From positions 620,001 to 684,000 of the forward strand of contig AP009389.1 in the NCBI GenBank assembly GCA_000010565.1: DNA of 64,000 nucleotides, read 5' to 3'. The translations under genes and the position numbers were made by a program. Below the pieces are notes generated by a model. The model ran no database searches. It worked only from the letters and a program-made list of their open reading frames with translations, and was not told where the DNA came from. The stretch is from Pelotomaculum thermopropionicum SI (GTDB lineage: Bacteria > Bacillota > Desulfotomaculia > Desulfotomaculales > Pelotomaculaceae). Numbering within the stretch: the first letter of the stretch is position 1; each line of letters starts with the position of its first letter. Positions 33,507 to 42,069 of this stretch are shown here, piece after piece.

Positions 33507-34751
33507 GTGGTGAAAGAGATGCGGTTAGTTGCTGGAGAGAATTGCTGCCTAGCCAGGATTATCGGGCAAGATACCCTGTTCATTCACTTTCAGCCTATCA
33601 TGTCCGTCAAGAAAAAAACTGTTTTTGGCCTGGAAGCCTTGTGCAGGTGCGTCGATCCGGCGGGCGGGAAAATCCCGCCCGGTATCCTTTTTGAGTTGGC
33701 CAGGGCGGAGGACATGGCATTAGTGCTTGACCGGCTCTGCCGGAGAAAGACGCTGGAAAACTATAGTAAGAAGTGCTCAAAAAACCCGGATTTATTCCTG
33801 TTCCTTAATATGGATGTCTCGATCATCGACAAAGGCGTTGTCGGGTCGGGCAATTTGCTTAATACGGTTCGGATGTTTGGTCTGAATCCCAACAGTATAG
33901 TTATTGAAATTGTGGAATCCAGGGTAAAAGATCTGGCAGCTCTGAAATGTTTTGTCGAGAGACATAAGCATTATGGTTTTCTCATCGCCCTGGACGATGT
34001 GGGCTCGGGCAATTCCAACCTTGACCGGATTCCCCTGGTAAAGCCGGACATTTTAAAGATAGACCGTTCCCTCGTCTCCGAGATCGATAAAAAGTATTAT
34101 AAGCAGGAGGTATTCCGGTCGCTGGTTAATCTTTCCAGAAAGATCGGCGCGCTGGTGGTGGCGGAAGGCGTGGAAAGGGAAGAGGAGGCCATAATGGTAC
34201 TGGAACTGGGAGCAGACTTGCTGCAAGGTTATTACTTCGCCGAACCCCGGCCCCTGACGGGCAATCCTGCTGAGATGGGCATTGAGAAAATTAATTACCT
34301 GGCCTGTAAATTCAAAAGCTACATGGCAGGAAAGATTAATACGATTGTTTTCCAGCACCGTCAGTACGAAACTATCCTTAATGAGATCATGGCCAGGATT
34401 TCCGGTAAATCTTTCAGGGATTTTGATTATTACCTCCAGCAGATGATTGCAGATTACCCCGGTCTTGAGTGCGCTTATGTGCTGGACGAATACGGTATCC
34501 AGGTTACAGATACGCACTGCAACCCATTCAGTCTGCCAGAACCGGGAAGAGCATTTTACAAGCCTGCTGAAAAAGGTGCTGACCATTCTTTTAAGGATTA
34601 TTATTATTTGCTTGTGCATACCTGCCTGAACAAGTTTACCACTGAACCATACGTATCTATGGCTTCAGGCAATTTGTGCATAACCGTTTCATCGTCTTTT
34701 ACGGACGATAAAGACGACAGATACATATTGTGTGTTGATTTTAAACAGTAA
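33507..34751 (+). CDS. EAL-domain c-di-GMP phosphodiesterase with C-terminal sensor-like domain
   Basis: About 414 residues; GTG at 33507 or 33510 or ATG at 33519 could be the start, none with a strong ribosome site. The EAL domain (about 20-260) keeps the catalytic set: [34 protein letters not shown] (DDVGSG in place of DDFGTG), [15 protein letters not shown] and LQGYYFAEP. The C-terminal 150 residues form a PAS/Cache-like domain similar in layout to that of YkuI. It should hydrolyse c-di-GMP. The chemoreceptor gene follows by 23 bases. Confidence 0.85.
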   Translation: MVKEMRLVAGENCCLARIIGQDTLFIHFQPIMSVKKKTVFGLEALCRCVDPAGGKIPPGILFELARAEDMALVLDRLCRRKTLENYSKKCSKNPDLFLFLNMDVSIIDKGVVGSGNLLNTVRMFGLNPNSIVIEIVESRVKDLAALKCFVERHKHYGFLIALDDVGSGNSNLDRIPLVKPDILKIDRSLVSEIDKKYYKQEVFRSLVNLSRKIGALVVAEGVEREEEAIMVLELGADLLQGYYFAEPRPLTGNPAEMGIEKINYLACKFKSYMAGKINTIVFQHRQYETILNEIMARISGKSFRDFDYYLQQMIADYPGLECAYVLDEYGIQVTDTHCNPFSLPEPGRAFYKPAEKGADHSFKDYYYLLVHTCLNKFTTEPYVSMASGNLCITVSSSFTDDKDDRYILCVDFKQ

Positions 34752-34774
34752 TACTTTTTCTTGGGGGTAAGAGC

Positions 34775-36307
34775 TTGAGAGATCAAAATATTATTTTGGG
34801 GGCAGGAATTCTTCTTGTGTCATTGCTTTCGGCGCTGGCGGCAGCTTTCCTGCATTCAGCTAAACTTCAGGCTTTCACCTTTGTTTTTTTCAGCGCCCTG
34901 ATGGCGGGGCTGACCGCCATGTTGCTGGCGAGGAAACAATATAGAAGGTGTCTGGAAAGGTTGAGCTGGGCGACGGCCCGGGTTGCCGCCGGAAATGTTA
35001 CCGGTGTTCCCGGGGAAAGTTTCTACCCGGGCGAATACCGTGATCTGATCAGAGAGCTGAACAACGTCTCTATGCTGATGCGGAGCATAGCTGAAAATTC
35101 TCAGGCAACTGCCGGGCAGGTGGCAGCCGCCGCCGAGCAGGTGGACATGATAGTCGGGCATGCCCGCCAGGCGGTAATGGATTTTGACCGGATAAAGGAG
35201 TTGGCCGGGTCACTGGCAGCCGTGACCGGGAAATTGAAGCGCAAAACTGTAGAAAATGAACAGGCGGTGGCGGAGTGCCGCCGGGGGATGAACGCCGCCC
35301 GGCAGGCCATGGACCGGATCAATGCCGACTCGGAGCAGATTGCCGGACTCATTTCCAGACTGGATGCGGCAGTTGGGCGGGTGGACACCATTTTGACCGT
35401 CATCGGTGAAATTTCGGACCGCACCAGACTGCTTGCCTTGAATGCTGCCATCGAGGCGGCCAGGGCCGGTGAACACGGAAAGGGCTTTGCCGTCGTGGCC
35501 CGGGAGGTGAAAAAGCTTTCAGATAGCACTTCTGCAGCAGTTAATGAGACTGGCGACATTCTCCGGGCGGTCCGGGCAGAGGCCCGGAAGGTAGCCGGCA
35601 CGGTCCTGCTGAGCAAGCAAAATATCAAGTCCGGAATGGACCAGCTTGTTTCGGCGGATGAGGGGCTGGTTAAAATCTCCCGGGCCGTGGCTTCTGTTTC
35701 AAGCGCGGTGGAGGAGAGCGGACGGGAAATTGAAGACTACCTCCTTCAGGTGGACGCGAACGTAGGGGCGCAGAAGAAAAACCTGGAAGAAATTACGGCA
35801 GTGCTGGACCTGTTGAAGAGGGCGGCAAAAACTTTGGATGAGGTGGGTAAAAAGGTAAAGATAAGCGTTTTTGGTGCCGGGGGGAGGGCCGGGCTGGGCT
35901 CCCTGGCGGACCGCCTGATGGAGCTTTTAAAAAGCGTGGCCCAAAGACCTGGTTTTGTCAGCCTGATTGAAGAAGAGCACAGGCACGTTCTTACGGGCCT
36001 GTTGCAGCAGGTTAAGGAACTGGAAGCCGTATATTCAAACCGGGCCGACGGGACCTTTATCTTTTCGGAACCACCGGCCGGGCTGGTCAACGCCAGGGCG
36101 AGGGAATGGTGGCAGCGGGCCATGGCCGGAGATAACTATATTTCCGATGTGTACGTGTCTGCCATCACCAGAAAGCCCTGTCTCACCCTGTCTGTGCCTA
36201 TTCGGGGCGAAGACGGCTCCGTTAGGGGTGTATTGGGTGCCGACGTGCGCCTTGACACCATAGAAAACAAAAACAGTTCTGATGAGAGCTATAACCCCCG
36301 CTTTTGA
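34775..36307 (+). CDS. Chemoreceptor with MCP domain followed by a C-terminal Cache-like domain
   Basis: 510 residues with a TTG start behind TGGGGGTAAG. Two closely spaced membrane helices lie in residues 5-52, followed by a HAMP-like stretch and an MCP signalling domain whose tip reads [20 protein letters not shown] near 215-235. The last 120 residues form a PDC/Cache-like fold ([54 protein letters not shown]). In most receptors that domain is extracellular and N-terminal; here it follows the signalling domain and would be cytoplasmic. It is probably co-transcribed with the EAL gene. Confidence 0.85.
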   Translation: MRDQNIILGAGILLVSLLSALAAAFLHSAKLQAFTFVFFSALMAGLTAMLLARKQYRRCLERLSWATARVAAGNVTGVPGESFYPGEYRDLIRELNNVSMLMRSIAENSQATAGQVAAAAEQVDMIVGHARQAVMDFDRIKELAGSLAAVTGKLKRKTVENEQAVAECRRGMNAARQAMDRINADSEQIAGLISRLDAAVGRVDTILTVIGEISDRTRLLALNAAIEAARAGEHGKGFAVVAREVKKLSDSTSAAVNETGDILRAVRAEARKVAGTVLLSKQNIKSGMDQLVSADEGLVKISRAVASVSSAVEESGREIEDYLLQVDANVGAQKKNLEEITAVLDLLKRAAKTLDEVGKKVKISVFGAGGRAGLGSLADRLMELLKSVAQRPGFVSLIEEEHRHVLTGLLQQVKELEAVYSNRADGTFIFSEPPAGLVNARAREWWQRAMAGDNYISDVYVSAITRKPCLTLSVPIRGEDGSVRGVLGADVRLDTIENKNSSDESYNPRF

Positions 36308-36543
36308 TCGTTCCACTATTGTCGGGGTGGAGAACCTCGGAGCAAGTATAGTGGCAAAGAGAGTCATCGTGCAAAAATAGCCCAACGAATTGTTTATAAA
36401 TATAGTGAGGCGGAGAGGCCTGGAGGGGAAGAACCCCCTTAGGCTTAATCTATCTTTGGTTGACGAAAAAAAATTAATAGCCTGGCAGGAAAATGTTTTT
36501 TAATGTTGAATACATTTTTTCGAAATTTTAGTTATACAATTTA

Positions 36544-36637
36544 TTCTCCGAGCTTGGCATGCCTAAGCAAGGTACGGCAGCCAAGCCGTTAGGGTACGGG
36601 CGGGAAACCCCCGTGCCTCCCGGTGCGGAAAGGAGAA
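36544..36637 (+). promoter_or_regulatory. Moco-type riboswitch, copy A
   Basis: The closing stem TTCTCC/GGAGAA encloses the blocks CCGAGC, GGGAAACCC, GTGCCTCCC and GCGGAAAGGAG that I associate with the molybdenum-cofactor RNA motif. It is the most divergent of three tandem copies and is followed by a terminator-like hairpin. Identity is from memory of the motif and from context; no covariance search was possible. Confidence 0.65.
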
Positions 36638-36653
36638 GGCGGCTGTTTGGAAG

Positions 36654-36697
36654 AAAAGCTTTGTCCTCTTTCTAACCGGGCAAAGCTTTTAGTATTT
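36654..36697 (+). terminator. Terminator-like hairpin after riboswitch copy A
   Basis: A 10-bp stem (AAAAGCTTTG/CAAAGCTTTT) with a 17-base loop is followed by AGTATTT. It is a probable expression platform. Confidence 0.6.
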
Positions 36698-36707
36698 AAT
36701 GAAGATG

Positions 36708-36804
36708 CTCTCCGAGCCACATGACCTAAAGCTGCCAAGCCATGGTTTGCTGGCCGTCAGGGTACATTGGGAAACCGGCGTGCCTTCCATTGCGAAAAGG
36801 AGAG
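36708..36804 (+). promoter_or_regulatory. Moco-type riboswitch, copy B
   Basis: 97 bases closed by CTCTCC/GGAGAG with CCGAGCCACATGACC, GGGAAACCGG, GTGCCTTCC and GCGAAAAGGAG. It differs from copy C by only two substitutions. The 3' strand of the closing stem can also pair with ACTCTC just downstream, a possible switching element. Confidence 0.65.
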
Positions 36805-36825
36805 TTGACTCTCGGTAAAATATTT

Positions 36826-36924
36826 GCCGGGTCAGACTCTATTCGCATGGGTTTGCCCGGCGTTATATTTTTGTAGAAAACCCCCCTTTTCTACTCTGTT
36901 GGTCATCCGACCAACAATTTTTTT
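36826..36924 (+). terminator. Two terminator hairpins after riboswitch copy B
   Basis: The first pairs GCCGGG (36826) with CCCGGC (36856) ahead of GTTATATTTTT. The second is a clean intrinsic terminator, GTTGGTC/GACCAAC with a 4-base loop and seven T (36898-36924). Confidence 0.7.
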
Positions 36925-36934
36925 AATACCGGCG

Positions 36935-37031
36935 CTCTCCGAGCCACATGACCTAAAGCTGCCAAGCCACGGTTTGCTGGCCGTCAGGGTACATTGGGAA
37001 ACCGGTGTGCCTTCCATTGCGAAAAGGAGAG
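36935..37031 (+). promoter_or_regulatory. Moco-type riboswitch, copy C
   Basis: 97 bases, two substitutions away from copy B, with the same CTCTCC/GGAGAG closing stem. It is the copy nearest the hydrogenase gene, about 200 bases upstream of its start, and is followed by a strong hairpin. Confidence 0.65.
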
Positions 37032-37052
37032 TTGGAACCCGGATTGTTTCTT

Positions 37053-37098
37053 TGCCGGGCCAGCTTTGCTTTTCACAGCGCTGGCCCGGCATTTGTGC
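37053..37098 (+). terminator. Terminator-like hairpin after riboswitch copy C
   Basis: A perfect 12-bp GC-rich stem (TGCCGGGCCAGC/GCTGGCCCGGCA) with a 15-base loop and a TTTGTGCTTATTT tail, 140 bases before the hydrogenase gene. Confidence 0.65.
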
Positions 37099-37239
37099 TT
37101 ATTTATGTTATGTTTTTATTATGTTTTTTTAGAGAAGAGAAGGCGAGGTGATAAATAAATAAGCTTTAAGTTTTTAAATAGTCACTTGCAAAAAGCTCTA
37201 TTAGAAGTGCTGAACAAAAAATCTTTGGGGGAGATGAGT

Positions 37240-38832
37240 ATGGAAGACAGCAAAAGGGGTATTGAGCAAGAAAATATTAACCAAGAAAAGAAAGAAATGA
37301 CCCGCCGTTCTTTTCTAAAAATGATTGCCGGTACGGGATTATTGGTGGGCTTGAGCGGCGCCTTAGCCGGTTGCGTCGAAAAGAGTCCGGAACATGCCGG
37401 CGGCAAGGGCTGGCTGCCGTACCAGTACAATGTCGCGGGCAACCTGCCGGCTCAAGTGCGAGGCCGTGTTCCCATCGATGCGGATAACCCGTCCATTACC
37501 CGTGACGATCAAAAGTGCATATTATGCGGCCAGTGCCTGGAGGTCTGTAAAAACGTTGAAAGTGTCTATGGTTATTACGACCTGCCGGTTGTAGACGAAA
37601 CCATCTGCATCAACTGCGGCCAGTGCTCCATGGCCTGCCCCTCCGGAGCGATCAGCGAGCGCGACGACACGAAAAAGGTTTTTGAAGCACTGGCCGATAA
37701 AGACAAATTCGTGCTGGTTCAGACGGCGCCCGCCACCAGGGTCGCCCTGGGCGAGGAATTCGGTTTGCCACCCGGCACGTGGGTACAGGGTCAGCAGGTA
37801 GCGGCACTGAGGAGACTAGGCTTCAACGCCGTTCTGGATACCAACTTCGCTGCCGACTTGACCATAATGGAAGAAGCCACCGAATTGATTAAAAGGATCA
37901 AAGGCGAGGTAAAGAAACCCCTGCCGCAATTCACTTCATGCTCGCCGGGTTGGATCAAATTCTGCGAGTATTTCTATCCCGAACTCATTCCAAACATCTC
38001 TTCATGCAAGTCACCCCAGCAAATGTTCGGCGCATTAGCCAAGACTTATTACGCCAGGGCGAGAGGCATTGATCCTGAAAATATTGTTTCTGTCTCCGTC
38101 ATGCCGTGTACAGCCAAAAAGTTTGAAGCGCAGCGGCCGGAAATGAACGCCAGCGCGAAATATTGGAAGCGCGGCAATTTGCGTGACGTGGATGTCGTGC
38201 TTACCACCCGGGAACTAGCCCGGATGCTTAAAGAAAAACAAATTGACCTGACCGCCCTCCCTGAAGAGAATTACGATAAGCTTATGGGTGAAGAAACAGG
38301 AGGGGCAGTGATTTTCGGCGCAACCGGGGGAGTTATGGAGGCTGCCGCGCGCACCGCCTACTTCCTTATTACCGGTCAAGAGCCTCCCGCCCTGTTCCTA
38401 AACCTGACGCCCGTGCGCGGCCTCGCCGGGGTTAAGGAAGCGGCGGCGGAAATACCAGGCGTGGGAACGCTTAGGGTAGCCGTCAGCCACGGCATGGCCA
38501 ACGGTCGAAAAATTTTAAACGCCGTACGCGAAGGGAAAGCCCCCTGGCACTTCGTCGAATTCATGACCTGTCCGGGCGGGTGTATCGCCGGCGGCGGTCA
38601 GCCCCGCACAGCCGTCCCGCCCAGCGACACCGTGCGCGAGCAGCGCCTCGCCGCGCTCTACAAAGCCGATGCGTCGCTGTCCAAACGCAAGAGCTACGAA
38701 AATGAAGAGGTAGCGGCTCTTTACAGGGATTTCCTTGGACACCCGATGAGCGAATTGGCGGAAGAACTACTGCACACGGAATATCATTCCCGCGCTGACA
38801 GGCTGAAGCGCATCTTGGCCCAAGCGGTGTAA
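37240..38832 (+). CDS. Tat-exported [FeFe] hydrogenase, catalytic subunit
   Basis: 530 residues from the ATG at 37240, 6 bases after GGGGGAG. The N-terminus has a twin-arginine signal (TRRSFLKMIAGTG, RR at 22-23) ending in LAGC, a lipobox-like site at Cys45, so the enzyme should face the outside of the membrane. Two [4Fe-4S] motifs follow (CILCGQCLEVCKN, CINCGQCSMACPSG). The H-cluster motifs are TSCSPGW (L1, Ser where TSCCPxW has the second Cys), MPCTAKKFE (L2) and MTCPGGCIAGGGQP (L3). The C-terminus contains the small-subunit-like domain. It oxidises or makes H2. Three riboswitches precede it and an Fe-S subunit gene follows. Confidence 0.93.
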   Translation: MEDSKRGIEQENINQEKKEMTRRSFLKMIAGTGLLVGLSGALAGCVEKSPEHAGGKGWLPYQYNVAGNLPAQVRGRVPIDADNPSITRDDQKCILCGQCLEVCKNVESVYGYYDLPVVDETICINCGQCSMACPSGAISERDDTKKVFEALADKDKFVLVQTAPATRVALGEEFGLPPGTWVQGQQVAALRRLGFNAVLDTNFAADLTIMEEATELIKRIKGEVKKPLPQFTSCSPGWIKFCEYFYPELIPNISSCKSPQQMFGALAKTYYARARGIDPENIVSVSVMPCTAKKFEAQRPEMNASAKYWKRGNLRDVDVVLTTRELARMLKEKQIDLTALPEENYDKLMGEETGGAVIFGATGGVMEAAARTAYFLITGQEPPALFLNLTPVRGLAGVKEAAAEIPGVGTLRVAVSHGMANGRKILNAVREGKAPWHFVEFMTCPGGCIAGGGQPRTAVPPSDTVREQRLAALYKADASLSKRKSYENEEVAALYRDFLGHPMSELAEELLHTEYHSRADRLKRILAQAV

Positions 38833-38897
38833 AAGAATAATGCAAACAACTGATCATTTGTGAAATAAAATGAACGTGTTCGAAAGGGTGATCTGAA

Positions 38898-39713
38898 GTG
38901 GCCAGTACGAAGGGAGTGCTCGTCGATATTACCAGGTGTATTGGCTGTGAAAGCTGCGTTGTTGCCTGCCGCTTGTATAACGGCCTGGAACCCGGTCAAA
39001 AAAACAGGGGCAAAACGAAGCAGAACGGGAACACTGAACTGGCCCCTGATAAGTGGACAGCTGTGCAGGGCTACCGTGTCGATAAAGACGGAAATAAGGT
39101 CAGGCGTTTTGTAAAAAAACAATGCTTACACTGCCTCGAGCCGGCCTGCGCTTCTGCCTGCTTTGCCAGGGCTCTGCAAAAAACGCCGGAAGGGCCGGTG
39201 GTTTATAATGAGAAACTGTGCGTGGGCTGCCGCTACTGTATGATTGCCTGCCCTTTCGGGATATTGAGGTTCGAGTGGGATAAGCCGTTTCCAAGGGTGC
39301 TCAAGTGCCAGATGTGCCTGGCGCGGGTAGCCGACAATCAGATGCCCGCATGCGCCAGCGTATGTCCTACGGGAGCAGTCACTTTCGGCGAGAGGGATAA
39401 AATAGTCGAAGAAGCAAAAAAGCGCCAAGCTTCCAACCCAAATCTTTATGTCAGCCAGATATACGGGCTGAAAGAAGCGGGAGGCACGTCATGGCTGTAC
39501 CTTTCAGACGTTGCCTTCGACAAGCTCGGATTTCGGACCGATGTTCCCGAAAAGCCCATTCCGGAATATACCTGGCAGGTGCTCAGATGGACCCCCCATA
39601 TTTTTATCGGGTGGGGCGCCTTGCTGACCGGCATGTATTTGTATACCAAAAGACGGGCGGCGGTGCATGCGGAAGAAGAAATGTACGCTCCTGTTGATGT
39701 CGACGAGAAATAG
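38898..39713 (+). CDS. Four-cluster ferredoxin subunit (HybA/FdhB-like) with C-terminal membrane anchor
   Basis: 271 residues with a GTG start behind AAAGGGTG. Four Cys groups bind [4Fe-4S] clusters: CIGCESCVVACRLYNG, CLHCLEPACASACFA, CVGCRYCMIACPFG and CQMC...CASVCPTGA. A membrane helix near residue 235 (HIFIGWGALLTGMYLY) anchors it, as in FdhB/HybA subunits of periplasmic formate dehydrogenases and hydrogenases. It should pass electrons between the hydrogenase and a membrane subunit. No Tat signal is visible, so it may be exported with the hydrogenase or act inside. Confidence 0.9.
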   Translation: MASTKGVLVDITRCIGCESCVVACRLYNGLEPGQKNRGKTKQNGNTELAPDKWTAVQGYRVDKDGNKVRRFVKKQCLHCLEPACASACFARALQKTPEGPVVYNEKLCVGCRYCMIACPFGILRFEWDKPFPRVLKCQMCLARVADNQMPACASVCPTGAVTFGERDKIVEEAKKRQASNPNLYVSQIYGLKEAGGTSWLYLSDVAFDKLGFRTDVPEKPIPEYTWQVLRWTPHIFIGWGALLTGMYLYTKRRAAVHAEEEMYAPVDVDEK

Positions 39714-39715
39714 GC

Positions 39716-39985
39716 ATGGGCGTCCTCACCGCTTCCTTGTTGGTGGTTGCAGGCGTTATTTTCAACCGTATGAACGTAGTATTTACAGGCATGGCCAAAA
39801 GCGCCGGCGGATATTATTTCCCCACCGTTTGGGAGTTCTTGATTACCATCGGTATGTGGAGCGCGTTGATCCTCATCTACTGCTTCATTGCCGAAAACTT
39901 CCCCATCCTGCCTAAAGAGGAACGTAAAGCAACTTATGCATACAGCTCAGGAAAAAGAGCCGATTTCATAACTGCAGACCCTTGA
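39716..39985 (+). pseudogene. C-terminal fragment of a NrfD/HybB-like membrane subunit
   Basis: An ATG two bases after the upstream stop opens 89 codons. They match only the last helices of NrfD/HybB polysulfide-reductase-type subunits: VIFNRMNVVFTGM, then YYFPTVWEFLITIGMW and a final helix ending AENFPILPKEE. The family normally has 300-400 residues and eight or more helices, so about three quarters is missing. It may be a deletion remnant, or a retained mini-subunit working with the anchor of the preceding protein. Confidence 0.7.
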
Positions 39986-40070
39986 AACAGGTAGAACATT
40001 TAATGCATTCATTGTCTTCCACAATTCCGGAATTTTTATAGAGGTAAGGTTTAGAAAATATTTTCAAAAT

Positions 40071-40107
40071 CGGAGAGCCCCAGCCTTAAGCCAGGGCTTC
40101 CTTTTTT
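40071..40107 (+). terminator. Terminator of the hydrogenase operon
   Basis: GGAGAGCCC pairs with GGGCTTCC (one bulge) around a partly paired loop and is followed by six T. Confidence 0.65.
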
Positions 40108-40173
40108 GGGGAAGTCGCGGAATCGAACCGCGCAGCGGGCCTCGTGCCTCGCCGTGTTCCCGACACTCCCCCC
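40107..40173 (-). other. tRNA-like element with 8-bp acceptor stem, lacking an anticodon arm (possible selC remnant)
   Basis: On the minus strand, GGGGGAGT pairs with ACTTCCCC in an 8-bp acceptor stem (one G-U pair). A perfect T arm, CGCGG-TTCGATT-CCGCG, directly precedes the 3' acceptor strand. Together 8+5 bp is the bacterial tRNA-Sec geometry. Only 32 bases lie between the acceptor 5' strand and the T arm, too few for D, anticodon and variable arms, and no CCA is encoded. It is therefore a pseudo-tRNA or deletion derivative rather than a working tRNA. Confidence 0.5.
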
Positions 40174-40333
40174 AGGAAATTATTACCATTATTATTGCAT
40201 TGAGACTTCAGCTTGTCAACATTAAGGTTTTGTTTTGTTCTTAAAGAAAATTTTTCATAAATATAAATCCATTTACCGTTTATTAAACGTCTAAACATAT
40301 AAGAGCGCTTAAGGTGCGTTCAAACAGAACGGG

Positions 40334-40891
40334 ATGCCGGGTGAATTAAACTTGGACGAAAATCTGATCCGGAAGGCTCAATCCGGAGACAATGACGCAT
40401 TTGCCCAGCTGGTGCAAAAGCATTCTGCGGATGCCTACCGCACCGCCTTTATGGTCCTGCGCAACCGGAGCGAAGCGGAAGACGTGGTTCAGGAGGCCTT
40501 TTTAACCTGTTACAGCAAGTTGCATTCTTTCCGGATGGAATCTTCATTCAAGACCTGGCTGTACAGGATAGTGGCCAACCTCTGTTATGACAGGCTGAGA
40601 AGGCAAAACCGGGAAAGCATGGCTTACAGCAGGCTGTCCTTGAGTATTAACATGAGAGCAGGGAATGATGACATGGCCGAAATAGAAAAACGCCTCGATT
40701 TAAAGGAAGTGGTGTCTTCCCTCAGGCCGGAGCACCGCCTGGTCCTGGCCCTTTACTACGGGATGGATTTCGGAGTCCAGCAGGTTGCCAGGATGCTGGG
40801 CATCCCTGCCGGAACGGTCAAGTCAAGGCTTAGCACCGCCCGCAGCCTGATTAAAGAACGTTTGGAAAGAGGCCGTGAATATGCACTGTGA
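40334..40891 (+). CDS. ECF-type RNA polymerase sigma factor
   Basis: 185 residues. Region 2: NDAFAQLVQKHSADAYRTAF, EAEDVVQEAFLTCYSKLHSF and FKTWLYRIVANLCYDRLR. Region 4: LRPEHRLVLALYYGMDFGVQ with the helix-turn-helix ARMLGIPAGTVKSRLSTAR. The size and the downstream anti-sigma gene identify an ECF sigma of the SigW/RpoE-like type. The start is either ATG 40334 or the GTG two codons on; the ribosome site is weak. The signal and regulon are unknown. Confidence 0.92.
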   Translation: MPGELNLDENLIRKAQSGDNDAFAQLVQKHSADAYRTAFMVLRNRSEAEDVVQEAFLTCYSKLHSFRMESSFKTWLYRIVANLCYDRLRRQNRESMAYSRLSLSINMRAGNDDMAEIEKRLDLKEVVSSLRPEHRLVLALYYGMDFGVQQVARMLGIPAGTVKSRLSTARSLIKERLERGREYAL

Positions 40892-41951
40892 AACTGTGAA
40901 AAGGCTGATGAACGACCTTCTTGATCAAACGCTTCCCGCCGCCAGGGAGCGGGAGATTGAAGCCCACATGGCGGTTTGTGAGGGCTGCCGCAGCGAGTTT
41001 CAGAAGCTAGGAGCGGCTGATGAGCTGTTGAAAAAAGTTATATGTGAGATGATGACAGAGATAGAAGTGCCGCCCGGCTTAAGCCGCAGAATTGAAAAGG
41101 TGCTGGCAGAGGCAAAGCACAGGGGGCCGGCATGGATGCGCCTGGCGGCACTCCTGAAAGCACCGGCGGTGGCGGCTGCCCTGCTGCTTGCCGTTGCGGC
41201 TGCCGGTTTTTTAGGCTGGCAAAAACCCTTCAGCACGGCCGTAAAACAGCCGGAGGTGGCTTTAAACGGGCCAGTAGCTGCGGAAAACCAGAGCGAGGTT
41301 GTTACTCGTGATGCAGACCGGACTGCGGCTCCGGAAGAAGTTCCCGCCGCGGATAAGCTGGAGGTGCTGCAAAAATATGATTCGGGCGCCGTTCAAGACG
41401 GGGCAGGCGGAGGGAACAGCGCTGAGCCGGAGGAAAAACAGGAGCTAAGGGACGCCGGGGAGGTGCCCGCCGGGGTCTCCCGGGAGCCGGGCGGGCAGTT
41501 GCGGCAGAATAAAATTTTTTCCGGCGCTTCGGTGGAAACCCTCAATTCAGGTGCACCTTTACTAAAGAAAGGGACACTGGAGGAGGCTGCCGCCGGGGCC
41601 GGCTTTTACCCGGTAAAGCCGGCCTATCTGCCGGAAGGGGCCAGGTTTCTGGAAGCAGCCTGGGTTCCGGGAGCCGTCTATCAGAACTACCGGGCCGGCC
41701 AGCTTGCCTTTACGGTGAGCCAGAGCAGAGCGAATGGGATTAAGCCCGGAGAGGGCAGCCGGGCCGGGCCGGGGGTGGCCGTCGAGATAAACGGTGTGCC
41801 TGCGGTGCTGCAGGAAACGGGGCCTGAACCGGGCGACGGCGCTTCCAGGGTGCGCACGGTGCTGCGCTGGGTCAGCGGCGAGTGGGCTTTTTCGGTCGAG
41901 GGCGAACTGCCGAAAGAAGAAATTATAAAGATAGCGGAGTCGCTCCGGTGA
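40881..41951 (+). CDS. Membrane-anchored zinc-finger anti-sigma factor
   Basis: 356 residues from the ATG at 40881, overlapping the sigma gene end. The N-terminal ZAS domain has the motif HMAVCEGC (Hx3Cx2C) preceded by an upstream HCE. One membrane helix (about 94-115, AVAAALLLAVAAAGFLGW) follows. The extracytoplasmic part has a low-complexity Glu/Ala/Gly-rich linker (about 120-210) and a C-terminal domain of the DUF4367 type. It should sequester the upstream sigma factor and release it on an envelope signal. Confidence 0.88.
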   Translation: MHCETVKRLMNDLLDQTLPAAREREIEAHMAVCEGCRSEFQKLGAADELLKKVICEMMTEIEVPPGLSRRIEKVLAEAKHRGPAWMRLAALLKAPAVAAALLLAVAAAGFLGWQKPFSTAVKQPEVALNGPVAAENQSEVVTRDADRTAAPEEVPAADKLEVLQKYDSGAVQDGAGGGNSAEPEEKQELRDAGEVPAGVSREPGGQLRQNKIFSGASVETLNSGAPLLKKGTLEEAAAGAGFYPVKPAYLPEGARFLEAAWVPGAVYQNYRAGQLAFTVSQSRANGIKPGEGSRAGPGVAVEINGVPAVLQETGPEPGDGASRVRTVLRWVSGEWAFSVEGELPKEEIIKIAESLR

Positions 41952-42029
41952 AATTTATATCCCTGTGTCCAGGTTCATTTTTTTTTGCTGATGCATAAAG
42001 TATAGCAGGGCATAACCGGGGACGACGAG

Positions 42030-42069
42030 GTCCCGAAAGGAGCTTTCGCTTCTTTCGGGACTTTTTTTT
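42030..42069 (+). terminator. Intrinsic terminator after the sigma/anti-sigma operon
   Basis: A perfect 10-bp stem (GTCCCGAAAG/CTTTCGGGAC) with a 12-base loop is followed by eight T. Confidence 0.85.

Noticed and set aside
36824-37132. Open frames running through the riboswitch copies
   Set aside because: Both strands are open by chance across the structured RNA and terminators; the base pattern is explained by RNA pairing.
40107-40173. A complete tRNA-Sec gene
   Set aside because: The acceptor and T arm fit, but the middle is about 30 bases too short and no anticodon arm can be folded; listed as a tRNA-like element instead.
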